From positions 1 to 64,000 of the forward strand of contig JAHZHL010000014.1 in NCBI GenBank assembly GCA_019420305.1: DNA of 64,000 nt, written 5' to 3'. Below, one piece after another: positions 44,099 through 51,778 of the stretch. The notes below the pieces were generated by a model. The model saw nothing but the letters and a program-made list of their open reading frames with translations, was not told where the DNA came from and ran no database searches. Source of the DNA: Bacillota bacterium (GTDB lineage: Bacteria > Bacillota > Clostridia > Peptostreptococcales > Anaerovoracaceae). Both the position numbers and the translations under genes were made by a program. Every line of letters begins with the position of its first letter. Positions within the stretch are counted from its first letter, which is position 1.

Positions 44099-44776
44099 AT
44101 GAAGGAAGGAAAAAAATCAGGATTTGGAATTATCGGTCTGGGTCGATTTGGAATGGCGCTTACAAAGACACTGGCAGAAGCGGACGCGGAAGTCATGGTG
44201 ATTGATGAAGACGAGAGTAAGCTGAGACGGGTGCGCAATTATGTGCAGGACGCGTTCAAGCTTGGAAAACTGACAAGGGAAGCTCTGGAAGATACAGGAA
44301 TCGGAGAATGTGAAACCGTTGTGGTCTGTATCGGAGAGAGAGTGGATGTCAGCCTGCTTACGACACTGAACGTCATCAACTTGGGGGTGCCAAGAGTTAT
44401 CGCGAAGGCCGACAGTATTGAACATGGAATTATCCTGGAACGGATCGGCGCGGAAGTTGTGCATCCTGAGATGGAAACCGCGACTCGTCTGGCTGCGGTT
44501 CTGCTGGGATCGGCAGCCCTGGATCTGATGAATCTCAATGATGACTATGTTGTATCGGAAATCAAAGTAAATAAACGGATTGAGGGAAAAACCGTCCGTG
44601 ATCTGCATTTGGAAAAATACGCGCTGAAGATGATCGCGCTGGAACGGGGTTCTGACACGACAATTGTAAATTTCAGCCAGGACGATGTGGTGACGGAAGA
44701 AGACGCGATTGCGGTAATCGGAAAATTTTCAGATGTGGATCGGTTTGAGAGAAAAGTAATGTTTCGGGACTGGTAA
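44099..44776 (+). CDS. ktrA: KtrA/TrkA regulatory subunit (RCK domain)
   Basis: A 225-residue cytosolic gating subunit. The N-terminal RCK_N Rossmann fold has GIIGLGRFGMAL and an acidic end of the second strand (VIDEDE), and RVIAKADS is the usual nucleotide-ring contact. RCK_C occupies about residues 140-220. A ring of these subunits binds ATP/ADP or NAD and opens the potassium channel encoded just upstream. AAGGAGG precedes the ATG. Confidence 0.93.
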   Translation: MKEGKKSGFGIIGLGRFGMALTKTLAEADAEVMVIDEDESKLRRVRNYVQDAFKLGKLTREALEDTGIGECETVVVCIGERVDVSLLTTLNVINLGVPRVIAKADSIEHGIILERIGAEVVHPEMETATRLAAVLLGSAALDLMNLNDDYVVSEIKVNKRIEGKTVRDLHLEKYALKMIALERGSDTTIVNFSQDDVVTEEDAIAVIGKFSDVDRFERKVMFRDW

Positions 44777-44882
44777 CAAAAAAACACTTGTTTTTCAAAA
44801 TAACCTGTGATATAGTAAATAAGCTGAATTACAGCAAATTATGCAAAGGTGGGAACGCCTGAGCAGGAAAGAGGTGAGAAGC

Positions 44883-45083
44883 ATGAAGGAAGGAATCCAT
44901 CCTGACTATAAGGAATGTAAAGTAACTTGCGCATGCGGTAACACATTTGTTACAAGATCCACGGAAGACGAAATCCGTCTGGATGTTTGCTCAGCGTGTC
45001 ATCCATTCTTTACAGGTCAGCAGAAATTTATCAACCGCGGCGGCCGCGTTGAAAAGTTCAAGAACAAGTATCATCTGGACTAG
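44883..45083 (+). CDS. rpmE: 50S ribosomal protein L31
   Basis: A complete 66-residue L31 of the zinc-binding (C+) type. Cysteines lie in [11 protein letters not shown] and [10 protein letters not shown], and the end is [12 protein letters not shown]. Located after the potassium genes rather than after rho, its usual clostridial neighbour. The last 27 codons and the terminator are repeated 3.1 kb downstream, so the gene's 3' end served as the attachment site of a mobile element. ATG 44883 has GAGGTGAG upstream; an earlier in-frame ATG (44841) is unlikely. Confidence 0.95.
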   Translation: MKEGIHPDYKECKVTCACGNTFVTRSTEDEIRLDVCSACHPFFTGQQKFINRGGRVEKFKNKYHLD

Positions 45084-45182
45084 GCCGAACGAAATTGATT
45101 CCTATCATAGCCACCTTTCGAGTGGCACGTATTCTTCGGAAAATGCGGGAAAACGTGTCATCAGAAAGGTGGTTATTTTTAT
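45003..45182 (+). repeat. Left copy of 180-bp direct repeat (rpmE 3' end plus terminator)
   Basis: This stretch is repeated at 48113-48292 with only four base differences (45029, 45086, 45139, 45174). It spans the rpmE coding end and the terminator, where CCACCTTTC pairs with GAAAGGTGG around a loop with an inner stem (GGCACGT with ACGTGTC), followed by TTATTTTT. It is the probable attL of the element to its right. Confidence 0.9.
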
Positions 45183-45467
45183 GGTGAAAATGGAAATGAG
45201 AACAGCTGTAAACCTTACGATTAAGGAAGGGTTTCAAAAATTTTTGAGATGGTGCAAATTGAATAATTATGCACCTGACACTGTTCGTTTTTATGAAAGA
45301 AGCATTTATAACTTTTCTCTTTTTCACAGTCTGGATTCGCCGATCAGCGATTTGGACGAGGATCTGATTGAGGAATATACTCTTTACCTCTTAAGGAAGT
45401 CTACACAGAGGAAGAATTAAAAAAGCTTTTAAATCAAAGCAATCTCCGACGGCAATGTTGTCTATGA
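45181..45467 (+). pseudogene. Tyrosine recombinase (integrase) remnant
   Basis: The ATG lies exactly at the end of the left repeat. The first 79 codons encode the SAM-like, arm-binding domain of an XerC/D-type recombinase (FQKFLRWCKLNNYAPDTVRF, then LIEEYTLYLL). After this the frame breaks. In the next frame (45399-45467) VYTEEELKKLLNQSNLRRQ is recognisable as the start of the catalytic domain, with about 30 residues missing between. The Arg-His-Arg-Tyr catalytic part is absent, so the protein cannot recombine DNA. It probably drove the original insertion at rpmE. Confidence 0.75.
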
Positions 45468-45587
45468 CGTAGTAGATAGCTACAAATCGCTTTTGGAGAA
45501 AGTGATGAGTTAAATTGTAGGAAGACTTGCTTTTCACCCCTCGTGCTACCGTATTCTTTGTCTCTTTCAAGAGCATGAGTGCACTGA

Positions 45588-46109
45588 CAAGATGGAAAAC
45601 AGTTAGTACTGTCAATTCCATCAGACAACGATATTTTGAAGGAATATGAACAAAACGAGGAGAGCCGTAGAAAGCTATTTCACTACACAGATTTTGAAGC
45701 ATTTTTATCAATCATAAGTAAAAAACAGATTAAATTTAACCGATTGATCGTATAAATAACGAAGAGAAAAATGAATTTTTTGAGCAATCGGAAGTATCAA
45801 AGCTGGTCTTTATCTCTTGCTTTTCCTATGAAGAAAGTGAAAGTATAATTTGTTGGGAGGGCTTTAGTGAGAGATATAAAAGAATGGGGATAAGAATGGG
45901 ATTCTATTAAAGCTCCTGAATATGCATATTTGCTGGTACCATTTTGTTTTGAAAAACTGAAAAAACTTGACATTACCTTTAGTCCATTTATGCAACCAGT
46001 AGTAAGAGATTGCATTAAAAGAGAAGTGAAAGCTTACTTGCCAGACATAAATGTAGAGTTTAAGGATAGTGAATTTGATAAGTTCGAGTTCACTTATGAA
46101 CTGGTATAA
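45588..46109 (+). pseudogene. DUF2971-family gene, frameshifted
   Basis: Three fragments in different frames read as one DUF2971 protein. The first (45588-45755) has RRKLFHYTDFEAFLSIISKKQIKF; the second (from about 45755) has KLVFISCFSYEESESIICWEGFSERYKRMGIRMGFY; the third (45894-46109) has KKLDITFSPFMQPVVRDCIKREV and ends in TYELV. DUF2971 proteins are common, poorly understood cargo of mobile and defence regions. At least two frameshifts and a stop (45891-45893 in the third frame) inactivate it. The N-terminal boundary is uncertain. Confidence 0.6.
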
Positions 46110-46125
46110 AAAGGAGTGTAACAAC

Positions 46126-46882
46126 AAATGAAAAACAGAAGTAAAAAAGTATCTGCCGGATTTTTATGCTGCTGCTGTGTGGTATAATGCTTTTAGGTGG
46201 GTGCGGCGAAAAAAGTACAGATGAAGCCTTTACCGATGATTTAACAACCGCTTTGACAGAACGGTGGGATCAGGCGGACAGTAATGAAAGCGATTATGGC
46301 GCTTTAGTTCAGACAGAATATGATATTCTGAAAAAATATCAGGATCAGACCTTTGAAAACAAAGCGCTTGGAACACTGGCAAAAGAGTATATTACGGCTG
46401 TGAAAACGCAGGTAAATGCGGCGGACTATCTGGAATCGGATTATAACAAATTCGCCGAGATGTATTGGATAGAAGGCGGAGCCGCAAGATATGTATGATA
46501 CCATATTGAAGTTTTGAATATGCGGGTTACGGGTGATTCTTTTGCTGGAACTACATACTGCTACCCGCGGCTAAAAGTCAAAAATAACACAAAGGAAAAG
46601 ATCGATATGCTTCAGCTGGAGTTGCAGGTATTAGATAAGAATGGAAACGTTTTAGAGACTATCTATCCGGTGATAAATAATCTAGCACCACAGAAAGCAG
46701 GTTGGACACAAGAAGTATCGTTACAGTCTGGGTTGAATAGAGTTTCATCTTTTGAGGTCTCCCGATTCAATTTGAATCGACAGACAGCACCGCATTCCTA
46801 CACGACTTACGAATCTATCGCCTATATGGCAGCGCCGCATTTTGAAAAGAAGGATATCAAAATTCAGATTAAAGAATATTAA
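46126..46882 (+). pseudogene. Lipoprotein gene with two lesions
   Basis: Reading 46126 onward gives MKNRSKKVSAGF, then a +1 shift at a five-T run (46161-46165) brings in MLLLCGIMLLGGCGEKS. With one more T this would be a perfect lipoprotein signal with lipobox LGGC. The frame continues for about 100 codons to a TGA at 46496-46498 and then, in the same frame, for another 128 codons (VTGDSFAGTTYCYPRLKVKN ... KIQIKEY). The second half looks like a beta-sandwich domain of the kind used for extracellular binding. Both lesions together suggest a dead gene; slippage at the T-run is a less likely alternative. Confidence 0.65.
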
Positions 46883-46897
46883 GAAAAAAGGAGAACG

Positions 46898-47218
46898 ATG
46901 AGCCTGTTTGAAAATTTCAGTGAGTTTTCACTTCTTACCGATGACCTCGAGTTTTCGAGATACTATGAACTTCACACCGATGAGGACGGAACCGAAACCA
47001 TTTGGGAAATTTCCGAACGCACCTTTGAAAAGAAATGCGTGAATGTCTTTGAGGTGGTTCTCTGGGCGGAAGAACAGGGAGAATCCTATGTGTTCACAAA
47101 GGATCAAAATGGAACGCTCTATCTGAACAGGTATCAGTTGTCCGAAAGGAACCGGATAGAACTGTTTTCGGCAGAGGCAGACACTTCCGAGCGGTTGTGT
47201 TCGCTCTATTTTGGATAG
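46898..47218 (+). CDS. Hypothetical protein, 106 residues
   Basis: An intact, acidic small protein (MSLFENFSEFSLLTDDLEFSRYY at the start is longer than any known motif I can match). It has no signal peptide or membrane segment and contains several aromatic beta-strand-like stretches (ESYVFTKDQNGTLYLNRYQL). It starts 15 bases after the broken lipoprotein gene, with AAAAGGAG before the ATG, and is probably cargo of the element. Not recognised. Confidence 0.5.
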   Translation: MSLFENFSEFSLLTDDLEFSRYYELHTDEDGTETIWEISERTFEKKCVNVFEVVLWAEEQGESYVFTKDQNGTLYLNRYQLSERNRIELFSAEADTSERLCSLYFG

Positions 47219-47476
47219 AATTTAAGGGGGCAGGAAGCGCCTCCTTTTTCTTTTGAGGAACGCGGTGCAGTGAAACAGAAGAGGCACCGGAGATTTCTAT
47301 CTGGCTTTAATGGGACTAAATTTAACTATACAGCTCTCTCAGCGATTTTTTGCAAATGAGGATACTTTGTACCAGAAAAGAAAAAAATGCAAAACAGGCT
47401 CCTTTTAAAGCGATTTTATACAGATGGATTAAGAGAATAAAATATGATACAATAACGAAAAAGGAGGTTGATATCT
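47219..47476. other. Gene-free interval in the element
   Basis: About 260 bases of noncoding sequence. An AT-rich stretch at the right (AAAATATGATACAATAACG) holds a likely -10 box (GATACAAT) for the Uma2-type gene. Nothing else recognised. Confidence 0.4.
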
Positions 47477-48016
47477 ATGGCATTAGCACAGGAAAAGCTT
47501 TATACCATTGATGATATTTACGCTTTGCCAGATGGGGAGCGGGCAGAATTAATTGAGGGGGAGCTGTATATGATGTCTCCGCCAGGGACAACGCATCAAA
47601 GGATTGTTTCATTTTTGCATTGGACAATAAGAAATTATATTCAAGAACAGAACGGAGATTGTGAAGCGTTTCCGGCTCCATTTGCAGTCTTTCTCAATAA
47701 TGATGAGCATACCTATGTAGAGCCGGACATTTCGGTTATCTGTGACAAATCCAAATTAGATGAAAAGGGGTGCAATGGCGCGCCGGATTGGGTGATTGAA
47801 ATTGTCTCTCCCAGCAGTAAGCGAATGGATTATTTCATAAAATTATTCAAGTACCAGAAAGCCGGAGTAAGAGAATACTGGATTGTAGATCCAAGTGAAA
47901 ATAAAGTAATCGTTTATGACTTTGAAAATGAAGATATGAATACCTATGATTTTGAGGATCAAATTCCGGTTAATATCTATGATGGAGATTTAAAAATCAA
48001 ATTGAAAACCGAATAG
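47477..48016 (+). CDS. Uma2-family (DUF820) restriction-endonuclease-fold protein
   Basis: A 179-residue Uma2/DUF820 protein with the PD-(D/E)XK nuclease fold. The Uma2 order is clear: YTIDDIYALPDGERAELIEGELYMMSPP, the strand with VEPDISVI (catalytic Asp), PDWVIEIVSPSS (Glu-x-x-Ser), and KYQKAGVREYWIVDP. The family is expanded in cyanobacteria and found across bacteria, but its function is unproven. It is the best-preserved gene in the element. ATG 47477 follows AAAGGAGG; a TTG three codons earlier is unlikely. Confidence 0.85.
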   Translation: MALAQEKLYTIDDIYALPDGERAELIEGELYMMSPPGTTHQRIVSFLHWTIRNYIQEQNGDCEAFPAPFAVFLNNDEHTYVEPDISVICDKSKLDEKGCNGAPDWVIEIVSPSSKRMDYFIKLFKYQKAGVREYWIVDPSENKVIVYDFENEDMNTYDFEDQIPVNIYDGDLKIKLKTE

Positions 48017-48032
48017 AATATTCACTTCTTTT

Positions 48033-48112
48033 CACTCAGAAAGACGAAAAGTCCGAAAACCAAAAGAGCAAATAGAACACGCGTTAAAACTGTTGGAAAC
48101 AAATAGTTATAA
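48033..48112 (+). pseudogene. Fragment resembling the C-terminal helix-turn-helix of a serine recombinase
   Basis: In one frame the bases encode SERRKVRKPKEQIEHALKLL followed by ETNSYN, which resembles the DNA-binding tail of resolvase/invertase proteins. The reading stops at the exact base where the right 180-bp repeat begins (48113), so the rest of the gene has been cut away. No catalytic part is present. The match is by eye and only about 25 residues long. Confidence 0.4.
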
Positions 48113-48292
48113 CCATTCTTTACAGGTCAGCAGAAATTCATCAACCGCGGCGGCCGCGTTGAAAAGTTCAAGAACAAGTATCATCTGGACTAGGCAGAAC
48201 GAAATTGATTCCTATCATAGCCACCTTTCGAGTGGCACGTATTCTTCGCAAAATGCGGGAAAACGTGTCATCAGAAAGGTGGTGATTTTTAT
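48113..48292 (+). repeat. Right copy of the 180-bp direct repeat
   Basis: Matches 45003-45182 at 176 of 180 positions. It holds the last 27 codons of L31 without a start codon, plus the terminator. The only amino-acid-affecting difference in the L31 part is at 48139 (Ile stays Ile or changes depending on codon phase), and the stop is kept. Probable attR. Confidence 0.9.
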
Positions 48293-48318
48293 ACGCAGGA
48301 ACGCCTGCTTTTGACAGG

Positions 48319-48915
48319 TTATCTGTCTTCGATGGTTCGCATGACTCTGCATGGGTTTCCGACTGCCACGGAATAAGGCGGAATATCCTTTGTTACAACG
48401 CTTCCCGCGCCGATGACAGAGCCTTTCCCGATGGTTATGCCGGCGAGAACGATGACGCCGCCTCCCAGCCAGCAGTCGTCCTCGATGACAATGGGTTTGG
48501 AAGAAACCCGGTAAGGAAGGTGATCCGCCTGTTCGATCTTTGGAAGATTCAGAATCCGCTCGGAGGGAGCAATCGGATGAACCGCGGCGTAAAGCTGAAC
48601 CCGGGGCGCGATCATAACGTTCTTTCCAATGGTAATCCGATTGTCATCAGAGAAAATACAGTCACAGTTGATAAACGTATTTTCTCCAATAGTGATATTA
48701 TCTCCGTAGTTGCAGCGGAACGGCTTTTCCAGCCAGACTCCTTCTCCCAGAGAACCGATCAGACGATTCAGCAGGTCGGTTCGTTCTTTTCCCGCATCCG
48801 CGGGCATATTGTTGAACCGGTCCAGCAGGGTACGGGCTTCATATCTGCGCTGAAGCAGCTGTTCGGCTCGGGGATTGTAATTTTCTCCGCTCAACATTCT
48901 TTCCTTTTCTGTCAC
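48319..48915 (-). CDS. Maltose/galactoside O-acetyltransferase family (left-handed beta-helix)
   Basis: A 198-residue acetyltransferase of the Maa/LacA/NodL family, transferring acetyl from acetyl-CoA to a sugar hydroxyl. The N-terminal Maa-type helical domain (EKERMLSGENYNPRAEQLLQRR) leads into hexapeptide repeats (ITIGENTFINCDCIF, ITIGKNVMIAPRVQLYAAVHP with the catalytic His) and ends with VAVGNPCRVMRTI. The start is uncertain: GTG 48915 lies ten bases after AAAGGA and is preferred; GTG 48924 and a downstream ATG are alternatives. It may detoxify excess sugars. It lies just outside the mobile element. Confidence 0.85.
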   Translation of the reverse strand: MTEKERMLSGENYNPRAEQLLQRRYEARTLLDRFNNMPADAGKERTDLLNRLIGSLGEGVWLEKPFRCNYGDNITIGENTFINCDCIFSDDNRITIGKNVMIAPRVQLYAAVHPIAPSERILNLPKIEQADHLPYRVSSKPIVIEDDCWLGGGVIVLAGITIGKGSVIGAGSVVTKDIPPYSVAVGNPCRVMRTIEDR

Positions 48916-49086
48916 AAATACCACGTCCTTTCTACTACTCCTGTTTTCTATTATAGCACACAGGCAATATTATGGGTGATTTCACATAAAGGACTTTGCT
49001 TTTTTTTCGGTGGTGGTATAATGCTATCTGGGCAAGATTGGGAAGCGGAGAGAAAGAACGTTAAAATAAAGAGGTGCGTATCTGAA

Positions 49087-50085
49087 ATGAAAGAAACTGG
49101 AAAAAAGACAAATGGACGGCTGGCAGTATCCGTGGCATTAATCTGTACGCTAGTGTGCGGTATCATGGTGTCCCCCCTCAGCGCGGATGCAGCGTTTGCG
49201 AAAAGCAGGGTAAAAGTGACAGCTTCGAAAAAAAGGTTATGTGTAGGTCAGAAAGCGGAGGTCACAATAAAAGGAACCGGAAAGGCGGTCAGAAAGTGGA
49301 CCAGCAGCAGAAAAAGCGTGATAAAAGTGAAGAAAACCGGAAAACGGAAAGCCAGAATCACGGCAGTAAGAACGGGAACCGCATACATAAAAGCCCGTGT
49401 GGGAGGGAAAACCTATAAAGTAAAGGTTCGGGCAGAACGTCCCCGTTTAAATCATACCGCGTATACCTTGGCAAAGGGAAAAAGCTTCACATTATCTGTT
49501 TCAGGGACAAAATCTGTACCAAAGGTTGCTGTCTCCAATAAAAAGGTCGTGAAGATAAAAAAGATATCCCGCACAAAATATAAGGTGACAGCTTTAGCCG
49601 TGGGATCGTCCAAAGTGACGCTGAGAATCAACGGCAGAAATTTTACCTGCAGAGTCAGAGTGAAAGCCGCGGAAAAATCTCTGTCCCTCTCCAATGCCCG
49701 ATCAGAAATCTTGAAGAGGGTGAATGGAGAACGGCAGAAAAGAGGCCTTGCGCCGCTGAAAGCATATGATGCCCTTAATGAAACCGCGCAGGTCAAAGCG
49801 GAGGATATGTATAAGAATAAAGAACTGAGCCATTACTCAAAAAAACTGGGATATTTTTATGATCAATATGAAAAAGCGGGAATTGTATATCTTTCAGGAG
49901 CGGAAAATATCGCCAAGGGACAGGATTCGGCCGCCAGCGTTATGAAAGCCTGGATGGAGAGTCCCGGTCATAGAAGCGCGATTTTGAACCGCAGTTACAC
50001 GCATTTGGGTGTAGGATATTATAAGGGATACTGGGTTCAGCAATTCGCGGAAATTATCAGCCCCTCTGGGAACGTCCCGGAGTGA
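49087..50085 (+). CDS. Secreted CAP-domain (SCP-like) protein with Ig-like domains
   Basis: A 332-residue exported protein. A Sec signal (RLAVSVALICTLVCGIMVSPLSADAAFA) is followed by about 170 residues of very basic Ig-like (BIG2-type) repeats; one reads VTIKGTGKAVRKWTSSRKSV, the next starts near LNHTAYTLAKGKSFTL. A CAP domain ends the protein: HYSKKLGYFYDQYEKAG, GAENIAKGQDSAASVMKAWMESPGHRSAIL and THLGVGYYKGYWVQQFAEI, with the family's His and Glu residues. YkwD-like CAP proteins occur on spores and cell surfaces; the basic repeats suggest binding to anionic wall polymers. ATG 49087 follows GAGGTG; the frame extends far upstream but without a start signal. Confidence 0.85.
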   Translation: MKETGKKTNGRLAVSVALICTLVCGIMVSPLSADAAFAKSRVKVTASKKRLCVGQKAEVTIKGTGKAVRKWTSSRKSVIKVKKTGKRKARITAVRTGTAYIKARVGGKTYKVKVRAERPRLNHTAYTLAKGKSFTLSVSGTKSVPKVAVSNKKVVKIKKISRTKYKVTALAVGSSKVTLRINGRNFTCRVRVKAAEKSLSLSNARSEILKRVNGERQKRGLAPLKAYDALNETAQVKAEDMYKNKELSHYSKKLGYFYDQYEKAGIVYLSGAENIAKGQDSAASVMKAWMESPGHRSAILNRSYTHLGVGYYKGYWVQQFAEIISPSGNVPE

Positions 50086-50269
50086 GGAAAGCAACCGTAC
50101 ATAAACGGTAATTTTCTGTAGGAAAGATCCGAAACATGGAAACATCCGTCAAGTTCCTTTTGATTTTTTTTCGAATTCTTGATATTATAGTGAAGTATGA
50201 ATATCCTATACATTATACAATATACAAAAAGAAACAAAGCAAACAAGCAATCAAAAGAGGGACAGGAAT

Positions 50270-51616
50270 ATGTTTTTTAATGAGAAGAATAGAATTAAAT
50301 TTACAGAAACAATACTGCGGGACGCGCATCAGTCTCTGATGGCGACCCGGATGAAGACGGCGGATATGCTGCCGATCGCGGAGGTACTGGACGACGTAGG
50401 ATATGATTCCGTGGAGTGCTGGGGAGGCGCGACCTTTGACGTCTGCATGCGGTATCTCAACGAAGATCCGTGGGAGCGTCTGCGTCTGCTGCGGAAAAAA
50501 TTCAAGAAGACAAAACTGCAGATGCTGCTTCGGGGACAGAATCTGTTAGGATATCGGCATTACTCAGATGATGTGGTGGATATGTTTATCCGCAAATCCG
50601 TGGAAAACGGAATCGACATCCTTCGGATTTTCGACGCGTTTAATGATGTACGGAACCTGGAGCGGGCTGTGTACGCCGCTAAAAAAGAGGGCGCTCACAT
50701 CCAGCTTGCTATGGCGTATACGGTAGGAAAGCCCTACTCCTTAAAATATTGGAAAAAGCTGGCCGTGGATCTGGAAGCTCTGGGCGCAGATTCCATCTGT
50801 ATCAAAGACATGGCGGGGCTTCTTCTTCCCCATGAAGCCTATCAGCTTGTAAAAATGCTGAAAAAGACAGTTAATGTGCCGATTCAGCTTCATTCCCACT
50901 GCACCAGCGGTGTCGCGCCGATGACTTATCTGAAAGCCCTGGAAGCCGGATGTGACGGAATTGATACGGCGCTGTCGCCTCTCGCGCTGGGAACCAGCCA
51001 GCCGGCTACGGAAGTCATGTATCAGACTATAAAAAATGAAAAAAGGCACGCGAAATTAAACGAAAAGGCAATGAACGAGGCCACAGAATATTTCCGCGAT
51101 TTTCGTAAGCGGGCGGAGGCGGAAGGCTTGATTGATAACCGCGTTATGGACGTGGATACCGAAACGCTGCGCTACCAGGTACCGGGAGGAATGTTGTCCA
51201 ATCTCTATGTACAGATGAAACAGCAGAATATGCAGACCCGATTCAAAGAAGTGATGAAGGAAATCCCCCGAGTCAGAGAAGATTTGGGTGAACCCCCGCT
51301 TGTTACACCGTCCTCCCAGATTGTGGGAACGCAGGCTGTGTTTAATGTTATGACAGGAGAGAGGTATAAGATGGTCAGCAAACAGACAAGGGCCATTTTG
51401 AAAGGCGAATACGGCAGAACCGTTCGTCCGTTTAACAAATCTGTTCAAAAAAAGGTGATTGGAAGCGGCGATATTGTAACCTGCCGTCCGGCAGATCTTC
51501 TGCCTCCGGAGTTTCACGAGAAAAAGAGTGAACTGGGAGGAATGGCCAGCGATGAGGAAGTGCTGGCGTATATTCTCTTTCCGCAGTCCGCGGAAACATT
51601 CTATAATCACCGATAA
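50270..51616 (+). CDS. Carboxyltransferase subunit (PycB / oxaloacetate decarboxylase alpha type)
   Basis: A 448-residue biotin-dependent carboxyltransferase domain protein. FTETILRDAHQSLMATRMKTADM is the family opening, with metal ligands in LRDAHQ and later HSHCTSGVAPMTYLKALEAG. The biotin carboxyl-carrier domain of full-length subunits is missing; the protein stops after PEFHEKKSELGGMASDEEVLAYILFP. It could act with separate carrier and carboxylase or membrane subunits, as 5S-type transcarboxylase or Oad alpha do. No such partner lies nearby. A strong terminator follows. Confidence 0.85.
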   Translation: MFFNEKNRIKFTETILRDAHQSLMATRMKTADMLPIAEVLDDVGYDSVECWGGATFDVCMRYLNEDPWERLRLLRKKFKKTKLQMLLRGQNLLGYRHYSDDVVDMFIRKSVENGIDILRIFDAFNDVRNLERAVYAAKKEGAHIQLAMAYTVGKPYSLKYWKKLAVDLEALGADSICIKDMAGLLLPHEAYQLVKMLKKTVNVPIQLHSHCTSGVAPMTYLKALEAGCDGIDTALSPLALGTSQPATEVMYQTIKNEKRHAKLNEKAMNEATEYFRDFRKRAEAEGLIDNRVMDVDTETLRYQVPGGMLSNLYVQMKQQNMQTRFKEVMKEIPRVREDLGEPPLVTPSSQIVGTQAVFNVMTGERYKMVSKQTRAILKGEYGRTVRPFNKSVQKKVIGSGDIVTCRPADLLPPEFHEKKSELGGMASDEEVLAYILFPQSAETFYNHR

Positions 51617-51620
51617 AAAG

Positions 51621-51665
51621 ACAGGCGATTGGCTGAGAAAAGCGAGTCGCCTGTTTTTATTTTTG
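51621..51665 (+). terminator. Terminator after the carboxyltransferase gene
   Basis: ACAGGCGA (51621-51628) pairs with TCGCCTGT (51647-51654), followed by TTTTATTTTT. Confidence 0.88.
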
Positions 51666-51711
51666 GTCGGGGTACGGACGAAAAATTTGGTTTTTTTTAT
51701 AACGAAATCAT

Positions 51712-51719
51712 GCTATAAT
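51712..51719 (+). promoter_or_regulatory. Extended -10 promoter of prfA
   Basis: TGC-TATAAT ends at 51719, 60 bases before the prfA start and after the upstream terminator. No good -35 box; the extended -10 form can dispense with it. Confidence 0.6.
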
Positions 51720-51778
51720 ATTAAGTTGAAGCAGTGGGTCTGTACAGACCGAAATTAGGAAAGAAACGGGAGTTTGCT

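Larger units (their letters stand above)
45003..48292 (+). mobile_element. Decayed integrative element inserted at the rpmE 3' end
   Basis: The interval between the two 180-bp repeats holds a truncated tyrosine recombinase directly beside the left repeat, a broken DUF2971 gene, a broken lipoprotein gene, two short intact genes and a probable serine-recombinase tail against the right repeat. It is clearly more AT-rich than its flanks. Integration at a gene's 3' end, with the integrase next to the attachment site, is the usual layout of integrative elements. Most of the element appears lost. A local duplication followed by insertions is the alternative. Confidence 0.75.

Noticed and set aside
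48113..48195. Second rpmE gene
   Set aside because: Only the last 27 codons are present, without a start codon or ribosome binding site; it is a repeat of the attachment site.
48520..49086. Long N-terminal extension of the CAP-domain protein
   Set aside because: The frame upstream runs antisense through the acetyltransferase gene; the ATG at 49087 has a ribosome binding site and begins a proper signal peptide.
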